The notes beneath the pieces were generated by a model, which worked only from the letters and a program-made list of their open reading frames with translations, did not search any database and was not told the DNA's origin. Shown here piece by piece: positions 45,013-57,928 of a stretch of 64,000 bases of DNA. The DNA lies in assembly GCA_006176705.1 (NCBI GenBank), contig QRFJ01000367.1, positions 836,869-900,868 on the forward strand. Reading direction: 5' to 3'. Made by a program: the position numbers and the translations under genes. The DNA comes from Cocos nucifera (Eukaryota; Streptophyta; Magnoliopsida; Arecales; Arecaceae). Within the stretch, counting starts at the first letter, position 1, and each line of letters begins with the position of its first letter.

Positions 45013-47000
45013 TTTTTTTTTTTTTTTTTCAAATTTGTACAATGCAAAATAGGTCAGATTTTAACTAAATTTTTACCCAGTTCAAATTCTTGATATGATT
45101 GTCTTGTTGTTATCATCTCTTGCATATTTGTTTATCGTGAAATTGCTAGTCCTTATCTTCAAATACAGAAAACAAGCAATATTAGCAGAAGAATTTGCTA
45201 TGTCGGAATGTTATAGAAATTTTATGCATAGATCTGCTGAAGCTGTTCTGGTAATGAAGTCCTTGGTATGATGTTGTTTTCCATAAAATAATTTCAGCTA
45301 CCTACCCTCTTTGCTGATATGTTTGTCTTTATTTTTTTGAAAAAGGAACTTTCTTTTATAAATACTCATCACTGTTAACATTTACCCTATGTTTTGTAAC
45401 TCTGCTAGAAACCATGTATATATAATTTTGTTTTCTTGAATGGACCAAGCGAAACAACAAGATTGGGACAATATGCCATCAATTACTGGCACTTCTTTGA
45501 CATCCATTACACTTCTTTCATCTCAACAGGTCAGTACTGGCAAATGGCAAGACAGTGTACCTAGGTAAAATCACACACTACCACTTTATATAATCCTTTG
45601 TGAAGCTCCTTTGCTATTTTGTCGAGCCTGTTTCCTGTCAAGTTTTCCCTGCATCAAGCCTTTTTTCATATGCATTCATAATTGACAGGTTTCAAGGCAA
45701 AATATAGGGTTTACTTGACAGCTAAATGATTACAAAAATTTTGCCGAGCTTTTGTTTAAAAATATTGAATCACTATAAATTTTTATTTTCCTTTCCAGAA
45801 CTTCTCCCCATTGCTTCTCCTCCTTCCCTATTCGCCTGCCCATATCTTGTCATGTTTTCATGATCATCGGTTTCCTCTGAAGGATTGCTCTGGTCCTTGT
45901 AATTTTAGCATTTTGTTCCTTACATGGGTTTCTATGGTAGGAAATCTGGGTCACTGCATTCGACAAATTCCTTGCAATGCACTTTCAGAAGAACCCGACT
46001 TTATATAGTGATAAACCGATCTCTCATTACAATCATGCTATCTTATGGAATCTGTTCGATGCTGTAGCCATTGGTCATATGGGTCATGACCAGGCAACAG
46101 GTGCTCATTTGTTCGTATGGGTTACGCAAGACTTTTAAGTTTGACTTCCTATCTATCTAGAATTGTTATATTTTCATTTTGATGGTTTGAACTGTACCCA
46201 AATGGCAAGCCATGGTTGTGTTCGACAGGAGAAGCTTGACTGTCTATGACCATGCGCTTGCTTTTGTATGTCTGTAGCCTCTATGTAATTTTTTCTATTA
46301 AAAAAAAAAAAAGAAGTACGGTGGGAATGTGCCTGTCTTTTTTTCTTTTTTTTTTTTGATGTTTACTACTGTTGCTGAAAGGGTTTTGAGACTCAAGCCA
46401 TTTTTTGCGATGATGCATTTGTCACCTTGACAAGCTTCTGGTTTAAATGTGAACCTTATCCGGTTCATCTTCTTTTGTTACTCAAGTTTATGCATACCTG
46501 CTGGTATTGTTATATTCGTAAAATACAAGTATTTGGTGGTTGTTTGCACAAGAATGTTGGCTTCCGGCTCTTTTATTTTCTCATGGCAATATTTTTTTTT
46601 TTTTTTTTCTGTTTGCAGTTATACGAGGAAAATGATTCAGGGCATCTACTATGCGCACATGGAAGGTTCATCAGGCTTATAACGGCTGGTTTGGCGAATC
46701 CATAATCAACCAAACTGTGTTGCCAGTAAATCCTGTGAGTTACACCAATTTTGCTCTTACCACGTGGCAAGAGAATTGTTCATGCGCACGTAACGAGAGC
46801 CCTTGGCATTGCGTATTGCCTTGGTTCGCTGGCCAACTTGTTGTCCATATTCCATTAATCCTAATTTGTTGATGCTGGATCATACCGTTAATACTGCTGT
46901 CGTGGTGCAACAAAAAATTGTGTAATACATCAACAAAAATGTGAAACTGATGATAGGAAACCTCATCACATGTTTCGGATTGTAGCTGGGTGTTTGCAGC
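45013..47000. other. Unassigned stretch with exon-like open segments
   Basis: Three segments read as open and splice-bounded on the plus strand: 45165-45250 (KQAILAEEFAMSECYRNF), 45430-45530 (LGQYAINYWHFFDIHYTSF, before an AG|GT) and 45942-46101 (EIWVTAFDKFL...HDQATG, after TAG and before CAG|GT). Their phases do not join directly, and I recognise no family; each could be chance. No promoter or complete gene can be built. Sequence around 46610-46870 has further short open frames. Confidence 0.2.
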
Positions 47001-49659
47001 CTACGCCCTCAAAAAAAATGTTCATCAGCGTCTGGAAAAGTTGATTCAGAAGTAATATTTTTGCTCAGGTTTCACTCCATAATAATACGAAGTGGATGCT
47101 GGAAGCTGAACCCATGGATGCCGTAAAACGACAGCACCATCGGGCATTTTAGTGCATCTCAAACGAGTCTAGTTTCTTATCTGGTCACCAATCGTACCAT
47201 CTTATCCAGAAAGATCTCACTATCTACAACGATGATATGTATTCCGAAAGAGTCAGGCTCCAAATTTTTTTTGCTGCATCGACGCTCACCATTTTGTGCT
47301 TCGGCTTTGTAATTGTTTTGTGTTACCCCTCTTTTTCTCAAAAGCTGATGGGATGAAGCGAGCGTGGAGCCTGTTCTGGCCCTCGTGTCACCACCCACCA
47401 TGGTGTCCGATTCTCATGCTACTGGATTGCCGTATTTTTTAAATTGACTGTTATGATTTGATGCCAGGCTGATGGGCCATCTTCTTCTGGTGAAACTATT
47501 GGTTGGGCCAGAAAGGTCCACCAGCTTAGCCCTGGGCCAGACTAAAAATAAAGGGACGTGTCTGTGTTGCTCCAATTTCCTTCTGTTTCTTTCTTTTGAG
47601 GGATTATTGCTTACGTTGCGGGCGCCAGCATAGCCGTGCACGCAGCCAATCATGGCTGCTGGTTCCTGTAATGGTGCACCAAGATATGCACTTGATAAGT
47701 AGAGTCTACAGGAACCAACGGATGTTATTGATTGCATGTATGACGATGTGGTGTATGCAATATAGGCAATAATTTTTCGTGTATAAGCAATGTCTCTATG
47801 GTTAGATTGGTCCACCGCTGAGTTGGTGGACATCTCGTCCCACCAACAACTTTTCCATCTTTCTCTCTCATCAATTATATACTTCTAAAGTTTCCATGTC
47901 ATGGGGACGGTCTCCGGCTGCTGCAGCTGCTGTAGTTGGAGACCGAGCAGAGGTCCTGCTGCGAGACAGTATCTAAATGATGCCCAAATGGATGGTTCTC
48001 AATTATTTGGATGCATTCGAGGTGGTCCTTCATGGATGTTCATGATAACCTGACACCACTGGAATTGATCAATCGTTGCTCCCACGGTCCTGGATGGATT
48101 GTTACCAATCATGGTAGTACCGGTCGGATATGGATCCAATCTGCTCATGCCTGCCAGTGGAACATGTTAAAGGCGCAGCCGGACTTCTTTCACTTTCACC
48201 TTACTTACTGCAGGCTTGCGCGTTTTGTCATTTTTCCTAATCGTTACAGCCACAAGTAGTACTCAAGGTTTATATCCTATTTCAGCTTTTTATCTTCCAT
48301 CACTGGCATCTTTTCTAAATAATTTCACGCCATGTTCATTTACGTGACCAAGTCTATTTGCCGTTTGTCTCCCTCGCACCATCCATCTTATCCTTTTATT
48401 ATATATATCTTCCAAACAATATCGATCAATGGGTACATTAGCACATTAACGTAATAATGTGTTCTCCGTAGCTACCATGCCATCCAATTCCTCATGGCCT
48501 TACTTGGACCGACAGTCCGATCTTTATCCTTCACCACAAGATTAGACCAGCACCAGTCGGTCTTGTACGTTTGCACCGGACTTTGAACTTTTTTGATTTT
48601 CTAGCTTACTGGTGGGATCACGCTAAGTTGGAACTTTCTTGTATTTAGAATTATTATGACGTCCAGTGTAGGATAGAATCGAGTCGAGAGAGGTCATTTT
48701 TTTCATTGATAAATTGGGTTTTATCATACCATTCTGGATTAAATACATGTATGAGAATTAGAAAATAAAATATACGAAAACTTAGAAGGAATATCTGTCC
48801 AAAAGAGCCCGCAAAAAGTTCAACATGCAATCCCATCTTCACCACTGGATTAGATCACAGTACCATCGTAGGAAGGTGGCCAAGGATTCCCGTTGATCAT
48901 ATGGTTGATATTCCTGGGAGGATATATTGAAAAGAGAACAGAATACCCATAGGAGGATATCATTATCTATACATTGGTAAGGGCCAATCATACCATGGAT
49001 AAGCTTCCCGTACGTTCCATCCTTTTCCATGCCGAGACCACATGCATGCAACAACTTCTGGACAAAAACATCACTCACCTTATCCTTCCTACCTAATTAT
49101 TTAAATTCCATATGCCAACCATTCATCCATCTACTCTTCCCTCCTCCTTGTTAATATCTTCTTCTTCTTCTTCTTCTTTCCTGACTGATATAATAATTGC
49201 AAGTCGTCTTCCTCAAGCAAAAGATTCTACATAACTTTCTCTCCTATGCATGGAAGTGGGAGGCAGTCCAATTTCAGGAATTGAAAATACCCTATTGATT
49301 CCTAAGATATATGAAAATCTCATGCAGTGGATGATGGCTTATACCTTTTTCACAAGACAGCAGATAAAGGTGGGGGACAAATGGTGGAATATTTAAGATG
49401 TTAATGATGATGGGACTCTTATTTGGTCCTATCCAATCAACCTCCAAGCAATTTGGTTTTCTAGTCAATTGACTACATCTTCCCTCCCCCACCTCAACTT
49501 CCTTAACTTTATAATACATATTACCAATATTTTTGTAAGACCTTGCGTGGAGCATCTGTCTGCCAATACCCATCAAGTCCTCCGCCATCCATAGACACAA
49601 CCACAAAATATAATAATACTGTCAGTGGGCCTTTTGTCAAAGCTACATGGATGGTTTTA
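47001..49659. other. Intergenic sequence, no gene supported
   Basis: Mixed sequence without recognisable coding domains. It has a short inverted GGTCTCC...GGAGACC around CTGCTGCAGCTGCTG (47909-47944) and a CTT microsatellite (49149-49176). Frames at 47414-47833 (minus) and 49292-49606 (minus) show no family motif. Confidence 0.45.
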
Positions 49660-50112
49660 TTCGGTTGGAGGTATTCTCATATAGAAAAATAAATTTTATA
49701 TCAAATTATTATATTTAATATAAAAAATTATAAGAAAGAGATGGTAAAAAAAATTAATAGGTCTCATGCTTATTTTTTGGAAAGAGGAGGTAAAATAAAT
49801 ATCATGGATAGATTGATATTTGATAAATTTTTGAGTAATGGTAATTCATACTTTTGACAAAAATATCTTCAATAAAATTACAAATAAAATTAGTGAATTT
49901 ATTCTGATATCTTTTCATTTTTATGTAATAAATTTTTTTTATAAAAAAATTAAGATGAAGATGGCATTATGTAAAGGACTATATAATTATAGTTATTATA
50001 TAAAAACTAATTAGAGATGATAATGCTATCCTAGTATTAAAATTATTATTTTATGTTATAGGGTATATTAGTAAATTTTGTCAATTCTTATATAGAATTA
50101 TCTCCAACCAAA
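49660..50112. mobile_element. MITE-like element with ~27-bp terminal inverted repeats
   Basis: The left arm at 49660-49686 (TTCGGTTGGAGGTATTCTC...) is the inverted complement, with about four mismatches, of the right arm at 50085-50112 (...AATTATCTCCAACCAAA). The 450-bp interior is AT-rich and non-coding. Size, composition and arms fit a miniature inverted-repeat element; the flanks do not show a clear target duplication, so the superfamily is open. Confidence 0.6.
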
Positions 50113-50469
50113 TGTAGTAATCTTTTTTTAGCATTATTTTTTAAAGTAATATTTCTATCAATCAAATATAGTAAAAATTATTTTTCTTTATAATTATATT
50201 TTTAAATAAATGATTTCCACATATCATTGGATTATCCCATAATTTAACATATCTTATCCAAACGTACCCTCAAGGTAACCTTAAAGTGTTAGAATTACCC
50301 CACCTGTAAACAAAGATTAGTTGAAACTTGAAACAGTTGATCTTTGATGAGGTATTGACAAAGCTTCGTACATGTGAGGTTCATCCTCGTTAGACCTGAA
50401 GAATTCCAACACATATATTCTACCGCAGAAATTTCATAACTGATTTCAATGTGAAGATTGACTATTACC

Positions 50470-50505
<36 letters not shown>

Positions 50506-53500
50506 CAAACCTCCTCTCAACAAGAGCTAAACCCAATTCAAACATTCTATGAAAATATACAACCACAAGTGCTGGTTATTTTAGAGTTCTTTCTTTAAAT
50601 AGCATTAGATATACTTAAAATGTAGCAGTCCTAACCACAGGCCTGATTAAATGTTTCAGGAAATCTATTGCTGTTCTTGTTTAGAGCGTAATCCTTTATT
50701 AGAAACATAATTTCTATTGAAAATTAGTTTACATGCCCATACTGTGGTCATTTAGAGGAAAAAAAGCAATGAACAAAATAAAAGGTAGAGAGAGAGAGAG
50801 AGAGAGATAAAGGGGATCAAATTTTAGAGATTAGGTGCCAAATAATATGACCAAGACTAGAGAGAAATCACACAAGATACATGGTGTGAGAGAAACCCAG
50901 AGGGATAAGGATTGGTTGTTGCAAATAGGTTGAGCATTTCACCAGGGCATTGTTGTCAATCATACATATGACAACATGTCATTGCAAAATTGGTTTCTTA
51001 CTATAGTCCATGAAAAAAAAAATAGTGATACTCTATAAAGTAAAAAATGACAAATTTATAAATTATGAAATTATGATATAAATACACAAAAGTATGCAAC
51101 GGTTAAAAAATCTTTGAAATAAATGCAAATAAATACTATAAAATTCAAGTTAAAATTAAGTTTAAAAATTAAAAATAATAATTTTAGTATGCAACCTTCT
51201 ACTTTAGAGGTGATCATGGAAGAAATCAAATCTCAAATTGGGCTTAACTCTCTTATTTTCAAGTTTTCTTAACTTAAGCCTAAAATTTGATGGAAGTTCA
51301 ACATCATGTCCTTACATTTAAAAAGCAAATAAGAAATTCTAATATCTAGCTTGGCCCATTGACATCCTCTTGTATGTGCACTTAAGAGTGTGTGAGTATA
51401 TCTGTGCTTATAGTATAATAAAATTATGTTATATGAGGGAGTCATCATGCATATCTTTTCTTTTTTATATAATTCTATTTTTCTTAGAATATATTATTTT
51501 CTAACCAAGCCAATTAAAGTTAGTTTTGTGTATAAAGGTTTATTAATAGCTTAACTAAATTTGGATAGATCCTTGAATTGCTGATATTTACTTATAATTT
51601 TATCGACATTGTGTATAATCTCTTACCCATAACTCCATTATAATTATGTGAAAAACTATGTTACAAGTTTTTGACTAGATCTAGAATTGTGGTTTATAAA
51701 TCTATTTTTGGATGAGAACAATGTGATTGGTGGTATTGTTATAGCTTTCATGGAATATAAGTAATTATTTTCAAGTTGAACGATTATCATGTAGAAATAT
51801 CTATACATGGAGTGTCCAATAGAGTTTTAGTATGAGAATGATGGTGTTTGGCTAGCCATGAATTACATGCCAAGTTGATGCTGAGTGTAGATTCTATGTA
51901 GTTTTTAAATAATAATAATATCTTAAATGCCTCAAGGTGTTACAAATTGCCATTATCAATTTTTTTTTTCTAAATATTCTTTAATGGAGAAAGAAAAGGC
52001 ATTGCTTTGTTTATTAGATTTAAATGATCATTAGAGATCTGTGTTATCAACTTTTGTGCTCTAGAATTGTTTCCTTAAAATTTATTGTCAAAAATTAATA
52101 GTATTTTTATTATTTTCCTTCCCCATTTTTATATACTAATGGTTTATCCATTAAAATATTAATTGGAATGTACCACTGCAACTTATTTGTAGTGAGCCTC
52201 ATGCAATGATAAGCTGGTAATGATCTAAATATATATTGTAGATGCACATGCTAACCAAGTTGTATGAATTTTTGAACATTTTGCTACTTGAAAGATTTAA
52301 TAAGTTTAAATGAGTAAGGTCTACATCTAATATCTCCCTTATATGCCATCTAAAATTAGCAATATTACTGTATTAAGTTACATAAGGGTTCCGTCAAAAC
52401 CCTATATAGAAAATATTTTTCATATATCTAAAATTAAGGGATTTTCTTTATCTAAGGTTTTTTTTTTTTTGTACTTGTCTTATTTTTCATAATGGCTTGT
52501 CCTTAAGGATGGTATCACTAAATAGCCTTTTTGGTTAAAAAAAGATATTATATTACTTTTTAGATCCAATAAAAATTTATATCGGACATAATATATTATC
52601 TTTTTATATTATATTTATGATTTATTTAGAGGATTGCCCAATCCAAAAGATCAACCATAGCATACCATTAAATTTTGTTTTATTATAGGCGTGATGCAAT
52701 TAAAAGTTGATGATATCACATCAAAATATGTTGAATCTTCTATAAAAAGTATAGAAATTTGTAAAATTTTTATCATATCCGCATCTAATAGAATACAAGG
52801 AATGAGAATTACATCTGATCTCCATTTGATCGGATATAACAATATTCCACATATCATCCTCCAGCACCTTTTTAAAACATCTATAATTTGCTAAATCTAA
52901 AAAAATACAAAGAAAAATATATTTTGCATGTTCTCTATTTAGTTGATAGCTTAGTGTAATGGGCAACTAGCGGTGATCTTGGCATGTCTCTGACGGTGCA
53001 ATTTACATTCTACATCGCCTAAATTGCAGGAATTTGCAACATTTTCATCATATCCAAGTGTTAGCAAGCTAAAATGGCAAGATGCATACACATTCCGCTC
53101 TCTCTATCTCACCATTTAATTAAAACTAGCAATCCCTCCATATCAGGTTGGAGCTAATCCCTATCCAATAGAATGGCCACCCGTATTTACGGCTTTAGAC
53201 CGTCCATCCACGCCCTTGATACTGATCTCCCTCAATAAGCAACCCTAAAACTTGTACAAGATCATCCCTTTCTCCAGCAGCGGCTGCAGCAGCAGCAGGA
53301 GGAGGAGGAGGGATCGCCTTTTGATGACATGTACTCCATCTCGGATCCTTTCCGTGCCGCCACGGAGCGCAGCAAACCAAGCAACACCCCTATGGACCTG
53401 TCCCCCCTCTGCCCTTGTTGTTCACGGAGCGTGCGAGGCACGAGTGTCACCAACTTGTGGCAGAAGCCATCCAAAAAATATGAACCCGAATTAGCTTAGA

Positions 53501-53640
53501 AAACTTTGAACGGCTGAATCAACGGGTACCAAATGATGTCCATGATCTCGCATTTCACGCTGATAAACGGTCGGGATATGGTGTACAAGAGAGAGAAACA
53601 GACAAAGATATACATTGAGAGAGAGGGGGGGGGGGGGGGG
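50113..53640. other. AT-rich spacer, no gene supported
   Basis: Contains TA repeats (50473-50503) and GA repeats (50786-50808). The last part (53160-53500) becomes GC-richer, with a CAG/GAG repeat near 53275-53312 and a short plus-strand frame through 53239-53499 (SPFDDMYSISDPFRAA...) that has no recognised domain. It could be an upstream exon relic or chance. Confidence 0.4.
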
Positions 53641-53643
53641 GGG
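53625..53643. repeat. Poly-G run upstream of the OXS3-like gene
   Basis: Nineteen G after a GA repeat, nine bases before the putative TATA box. A potential G-quadruplex in the core promoter region. Confidence 0.8.
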
Positions 53644-53651
53644 TGTGCGGT

Positions 53652-53659
53652 TTTATAAG
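53652..53659 (+). promoter_or_regulatory. Putative TATA box of the OXS3-like gene
   Basis: TTTATAAG about 330 bases upstream of the chosen ATG (53985). It would give a 5' leader of about 300 bases, which contains a CT-rich stretch (53740-53795). Confidence 0.45.
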
Positions 53660-53984
53660 GGCCCCGTCCACCGTCGCAAAGGATGACACGTTTACGAGCC
53701 CACGGGAACGTGTCAAAGCCCGTCGCTACGAGCGGTCGTCTGCTTCCATTTCCCTCACTCCCTTCTCCCTCGTTTCTTCGTTCTCTCCCCCTATCTCGCT
53801 TGAAAGAAGGAAGAAAGAAAAAATTAAGCCCAGGAGAGCATGGCCATCACCGTGCGTTAGGTTGGGCCCCTGGAGCAGCCACCGCCCCCTTATCCTGTCC
53901 CCTCCTTCGCCCGCCAGCGGTCCGATTGATGACTGGGGAGCTGGGGCGGAGGACGGGAGGAACGAGGGGCGGAGGACGGGAGGG

Positions 53985-54985
53985 ATGTCTCTGGTTTTCG
54001 CGGGCGTCGAGGTGGTCGGGGGGGCCACGGTGGGGCTGAAGGACCACGTTAGCCTCCCGATGTACCTGCAGCAACGGCAGCACGGAGACAATAACAGCAG
54101 CGGCAGCAGCAGCAACAAAGGGAAGGAGAAGGAGAGGAATGGGTTCTTTATAGAGGAGAAGGTGAAGGAGGAGTCCTCCGAGTCCTCTTCCATCGGATTC
54201 CGGTCGTCCGATTCGTCGTCGGTGAAGGACGGCGAGGAAGAGGAGGTCCAGAGCAAGGCAAAGGATGGGGCTCTCGGCTCCTTGGATTCCTTGGAGGAGT
54301 CCCTTCCCATCAAGTCAGTGATTCCTTTCTTTTTCCTTTATTATTTTTTTTTATAAAAAAATCGTTTTGACCTCGATCCATCAGCCAGAAATCTTTTTAT
54401 ATAATTATAGATGTTTCTTTAGTAGATTTATCATGCACTTAGAATTGTTGCTTGTTTTGTTTTCTTTCTACAAATTTTTTAATTTTTGGGTGTTGATCGA
54501 TTTTGGAGTAAAGATCTTGATCGACAAACAAATAAATGTTCTTTAAGAAAATAATAAACGAAAGAAAATTCTAAAGAAGATTTTGATGCATGATGGCATT
54601 AATTCCTTTTAATTTTGATAGAAGAGGGCTGTCCAATTACTTTTCCGGGAAATCAAAATCTTTTGCAAGCCTGGCGGATATGGCCGCCGCTACCACGAGA
54701 GACCTCGCGAAGCCGGAAAATCCCTTCAACAAAAGAAGGAGACTGCTGATGGCTTCCAAAACAAGAAGCGCTTCCTACGCTTCACTCGTTACATCTTTGC
54801 CGCCCCTTCACATCACGGAGGAAAAAGAGGAGGAGGACGAGGAAGGAGACCAGACGAATAGTGGAGAGACATCGACATCCACATTGGCTCCCCTTCCACC
54901 CCATGGCAAAAGCAATGAAAGAAAGATCAAGAAGGCTTTTAGATCCCCTAGGTCCTTCTCCCTTTCTGATCTCCAAAACGTTTAG
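53985..54985 (+). CDS. OXIDATIVE STRESS 3-like protein (two exons)
   Basis: Exon 1 is 53985-54313 and exon 2 is 54622-54985. The intron (308 bp, GT-AG) splits a codon AA|A, and joining it gives a continuous 230-codon frame. Exon 1 encodes MSLVFAGVEV, a Gln/Asn/Ser/Lys-rich stretch, SSSIGFRSSDSSS and a Glu-rich segment. Exon 2 carries the conserved core: RGLSNYFSGKSKSF, DLAKPENPFNKRRR, then LPPHGK and the C-terminal SPRSFSLSDLQNV. These motifs are those I know from plant OXS3/O3L proteins, small nuclear, chromatin-associated factors that raise tolerance to heavy metal and oxidative stress. Basic patches (KRRR; KIKK) fit nuclear location. The ATG is chosen because MSL matches relatives; the frame is open upstream to 53643 without another ATG. 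An out-of-frame ATG at 53683 lies in the leader. Motif assignment is strong; gene-level function is by homology. Confidence 0.78.
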
Positions 54986-56118
54986 TTCTTCTCTTATCGG
55001 CATGATGATGGTGATATTATATATAAAGTCTAAGCATAATATGGTGGTAATATAAGTTGCTTATGTTTCCTGATCTTTCTTAGCTTTTTTATATATAGAG
55101 AATAATAATAATATATAATGAGTTCTTAGTGAAATATATATCGACCGGTGCAACCTGACTTGAAAAGAAGAAGGCTTGCTCTGTTTGCTCTAATTCTGGA
55201 TTATTAGGAGTTTCTATTGCTTTGTGAGGAGAGGACAAGGGAAGACATGGGGCTTAAGCTTTGAAATCTTTTGAGATCCTTTGCTTTTATCGTCTGTCTT
55301 GTTGTCGTTGGCAGTGTAGTAAATTATTGGATGAGATAAGGTTTAAAGGGCCGGAGGGACCACTGCAATGTACATGTATGTCGTGGTGATCTTATCCTTT
55401 TGCACCAGACCACTAAAATATGCTCGAATCGTACGCTTACCTGTTTGTCTTTCTTTATTTAACCTTAAATAAATCAGCCTACTTGCCTTTCCAAGGTCCA
55501 ATGAGAAGGGTAGGATACAACGAGACCCGACATTGGAAGGGGATTAAAGATTAGCAATAAAAAAAAGAAAAAGAAAAAAGGCATATGACCCCATGACAAG
55601 ACTCGAGTTTGAGAAAAAAAGCCGTTTCACATGGAATTTAATTAACTTCGTTCTATGTTGCAAGACATCTGGTTAATTATTTTTTATGCGTGGATCGCAA
55701 GAAGCCTAGCAGTTGTGGAAGAAGTTGGATGGTGCTTTTATCTAATGATGTCATGAGGAGAACTAGGCAGCGAGAAATTTGGATGCTAGCTTGGTCGCTA
55801 ATTAGTTTTTTCTTAATTAATTAATTATGAGATTACATTTATTTACCATCAATTTTGACTTTCGCGTTATTTACCGGCAGTTGATGACCGAGTTTGGTTT
55901 TTGCAAACTTCTGGTCGTTGGTGAGTGGCAGAAGTTGAAGTACACCCAATTTCTTATTTTCCATACTGTTTCTTTCCTTATTTTCTAAGATTTGGCAGTA
56001 TCAAGCAGAACAAAAAGATTAAAATTATTGTAGTAATCTGACAAGGCGAATCATAAGCTTTTCAATATGTATTGAGCTAATATTGCATATAATCAACACG
56101 TGAGAACCTGCCAAACAG

Positions 56119-56304
56119 TTTCGACCAAATCCTGAAGAAAGATCCAAAATGCTGTTTGATGCGTCTGCATGGTATTAGGAAGTGTTGGACGCAATCTATG
56201 TGCTCAGTTTGTTTCGACCAAATCCTGAAGAAAGATCCAAAATGCTGTTTGATAAGTCTGCATAGAATAAGAAAGTGTTAGATGCAATCTTTGTGCTCAG
56301 CTCT
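56119..56304. repeat. Two-copy tandem repeat, 93-bp period
   Basis: TTTCGACCAAATCCTGAAGA starts copies at 56119 and 56212; both run through AAAATGCTGTTTGAT to TGTGCTCAG. Few differences, so a relatively recent slip duplication. Confidence 0.85.
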
Positions 56305-57888
56305 AAACCGTGCGCAGTATTTATAGTGCGTTTTTATATGCAGATCAAGGTTACATCCATCTTTCTTTATAAATACAATCAATCATCCATAAAAAATAGT
56401 ATTTTTTTAAATATATCTGGGAACCAATCATGGTTGATGTGGTAGTCTGGTCTATAAAAGCTCACCATGTGGCTGGAATAAAAGCAGGCAGAGATATTTA
56501 AATTTCAAATTCTCTTCGGTTAGCATCTATTAGAGCTCGCCCTGTGATTGTAAATGGGTGAAGCATGCGAGCGAGATGTTTAGGTGAATTATATGGGTAA
56601 CATGCATGATTTACTTGGCTCCGGATGCCAACCTTGTCTAAATAAACCACATCCGAAAGGATCAGATCCAACATAGGAGCTCTTGTTTGAGCACCATCAC
56701 CATCATCCAACTATTCTTCCTTGGCTCGGAGCGGACCTCTCCAATAACCTTATTGGCTCGGTGCTTAAGATTGGACCAGATTCCAGTCGCAACCTTTTTT
56801 ATTTTTTTATTTTTTCTATTTTTGTTTCGTTCTTTATATGTTTTATAATTATACGGTCCTTAAAATTTGACGAAAAACTTAGCCTTCGTTTAGAAGGATA
56901 ATATAATTAAACGAACATAATAAGTGATCGAATTAGTATCTGGAAAAATATGATCGTGTCAAAGTGTCAACTCCATGAAGCAACGGTCGCAATGGCTACT
57001 CCCACAAAAGCCAGGGGACTGGTCATTGTTTTGAAGTCTCCCATGGGGTTATAAGCCAAAAAGGAAGGTCCAAGGCACAAGCACGAGAGGGGACATTTCC
57101 GAGAAATCATTAGTTACTGCTATCCAGCATTTCTCGTTCCGGATAGCGGGATAGGGTGCGTGGGGGATATCTCTTTTTCTATTTTTTCTTTTCTTCCTAT
57201 CTTATTATTTTTAAATCCATGGTGGGTTGCAGCGGGAAAAAAAAAAAGCTTCTACAAGGCTGGTTGTGCAGGTGCCAGGGGTCATCCATGTAAGCCGTCC
57301 GATAGGTTCGACCTTTCGGATTGGCAACGGGGTGATGTTGGAGCAGGTTGCCTTGGGGCCCCATAAGCCTTGGGGTGGGTTAAACCTGTTATTCCAAGTT
57401 ACGGTGGCCTAGTCTTGTCTCCCTTATCCAGGGACTAGATTGGGTGGTTGTTTGGACCGTCCAACTAATTCTGGATAACGTCTTGGACAAGCAAAGCGAA
57501 ACCATCGAACCATGTCTCAGCGCTGGCGATTGCAAGTTCCATGACCGGTTGGATGTTTCTATCAAGAGCTGTAGAAGCTTATGCTGGATGTATGCAATAA
57601 TAATTATACCGGATGTCACTCATCTAAACGTATAGATGTTTGGATACGCTAGTTGTAGTAATGCGGATTGGCTTATCAACGTCCATAGCAAAATTAGTTG
57701 GACTACAGGTGCTATAGTTGATTAGGTGGATTCAAAATACCGAACAACGATGGTATGATGATGATTATCCATATGATCTATTAGCTCATTTTGATGCCCT
57801 TGTTCGTGGTTCCTTGGCCGCCCCTCGTCATGGTATCCCGGAAAATTGGTGGTCGCCGATTATGTTCTACTTTATGATCGAGCATAGA

Positions 57889-57928
57889 TGCATGCATGCA
57901 TGCATGCATGCACGCACGCCTGCCTGCC
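57889..57928. repeat. GCAT microsatellite with GCAC/GCCT variants
   Basis: Alternating TGCATGCA repeats followed by CGCACGCCTGCC. The self-complementary core can form a cruciform. Confidence 0.85.

Noticed and set aside
47909..47944. GGTCTCC...GGAGACC inverted repeat considered as a microRNA hairpin
   Set aside because: The stem is only about seven base pairs with a CTG-rich loop, too short for a precursor.
53239..53499. Small frame SPFDDMYSISDPFRAATERSK as a possible upstream gene
   Set aside because: No recognised family, driven partly by a CAG/GAG repeat, no promoter or conserved start.
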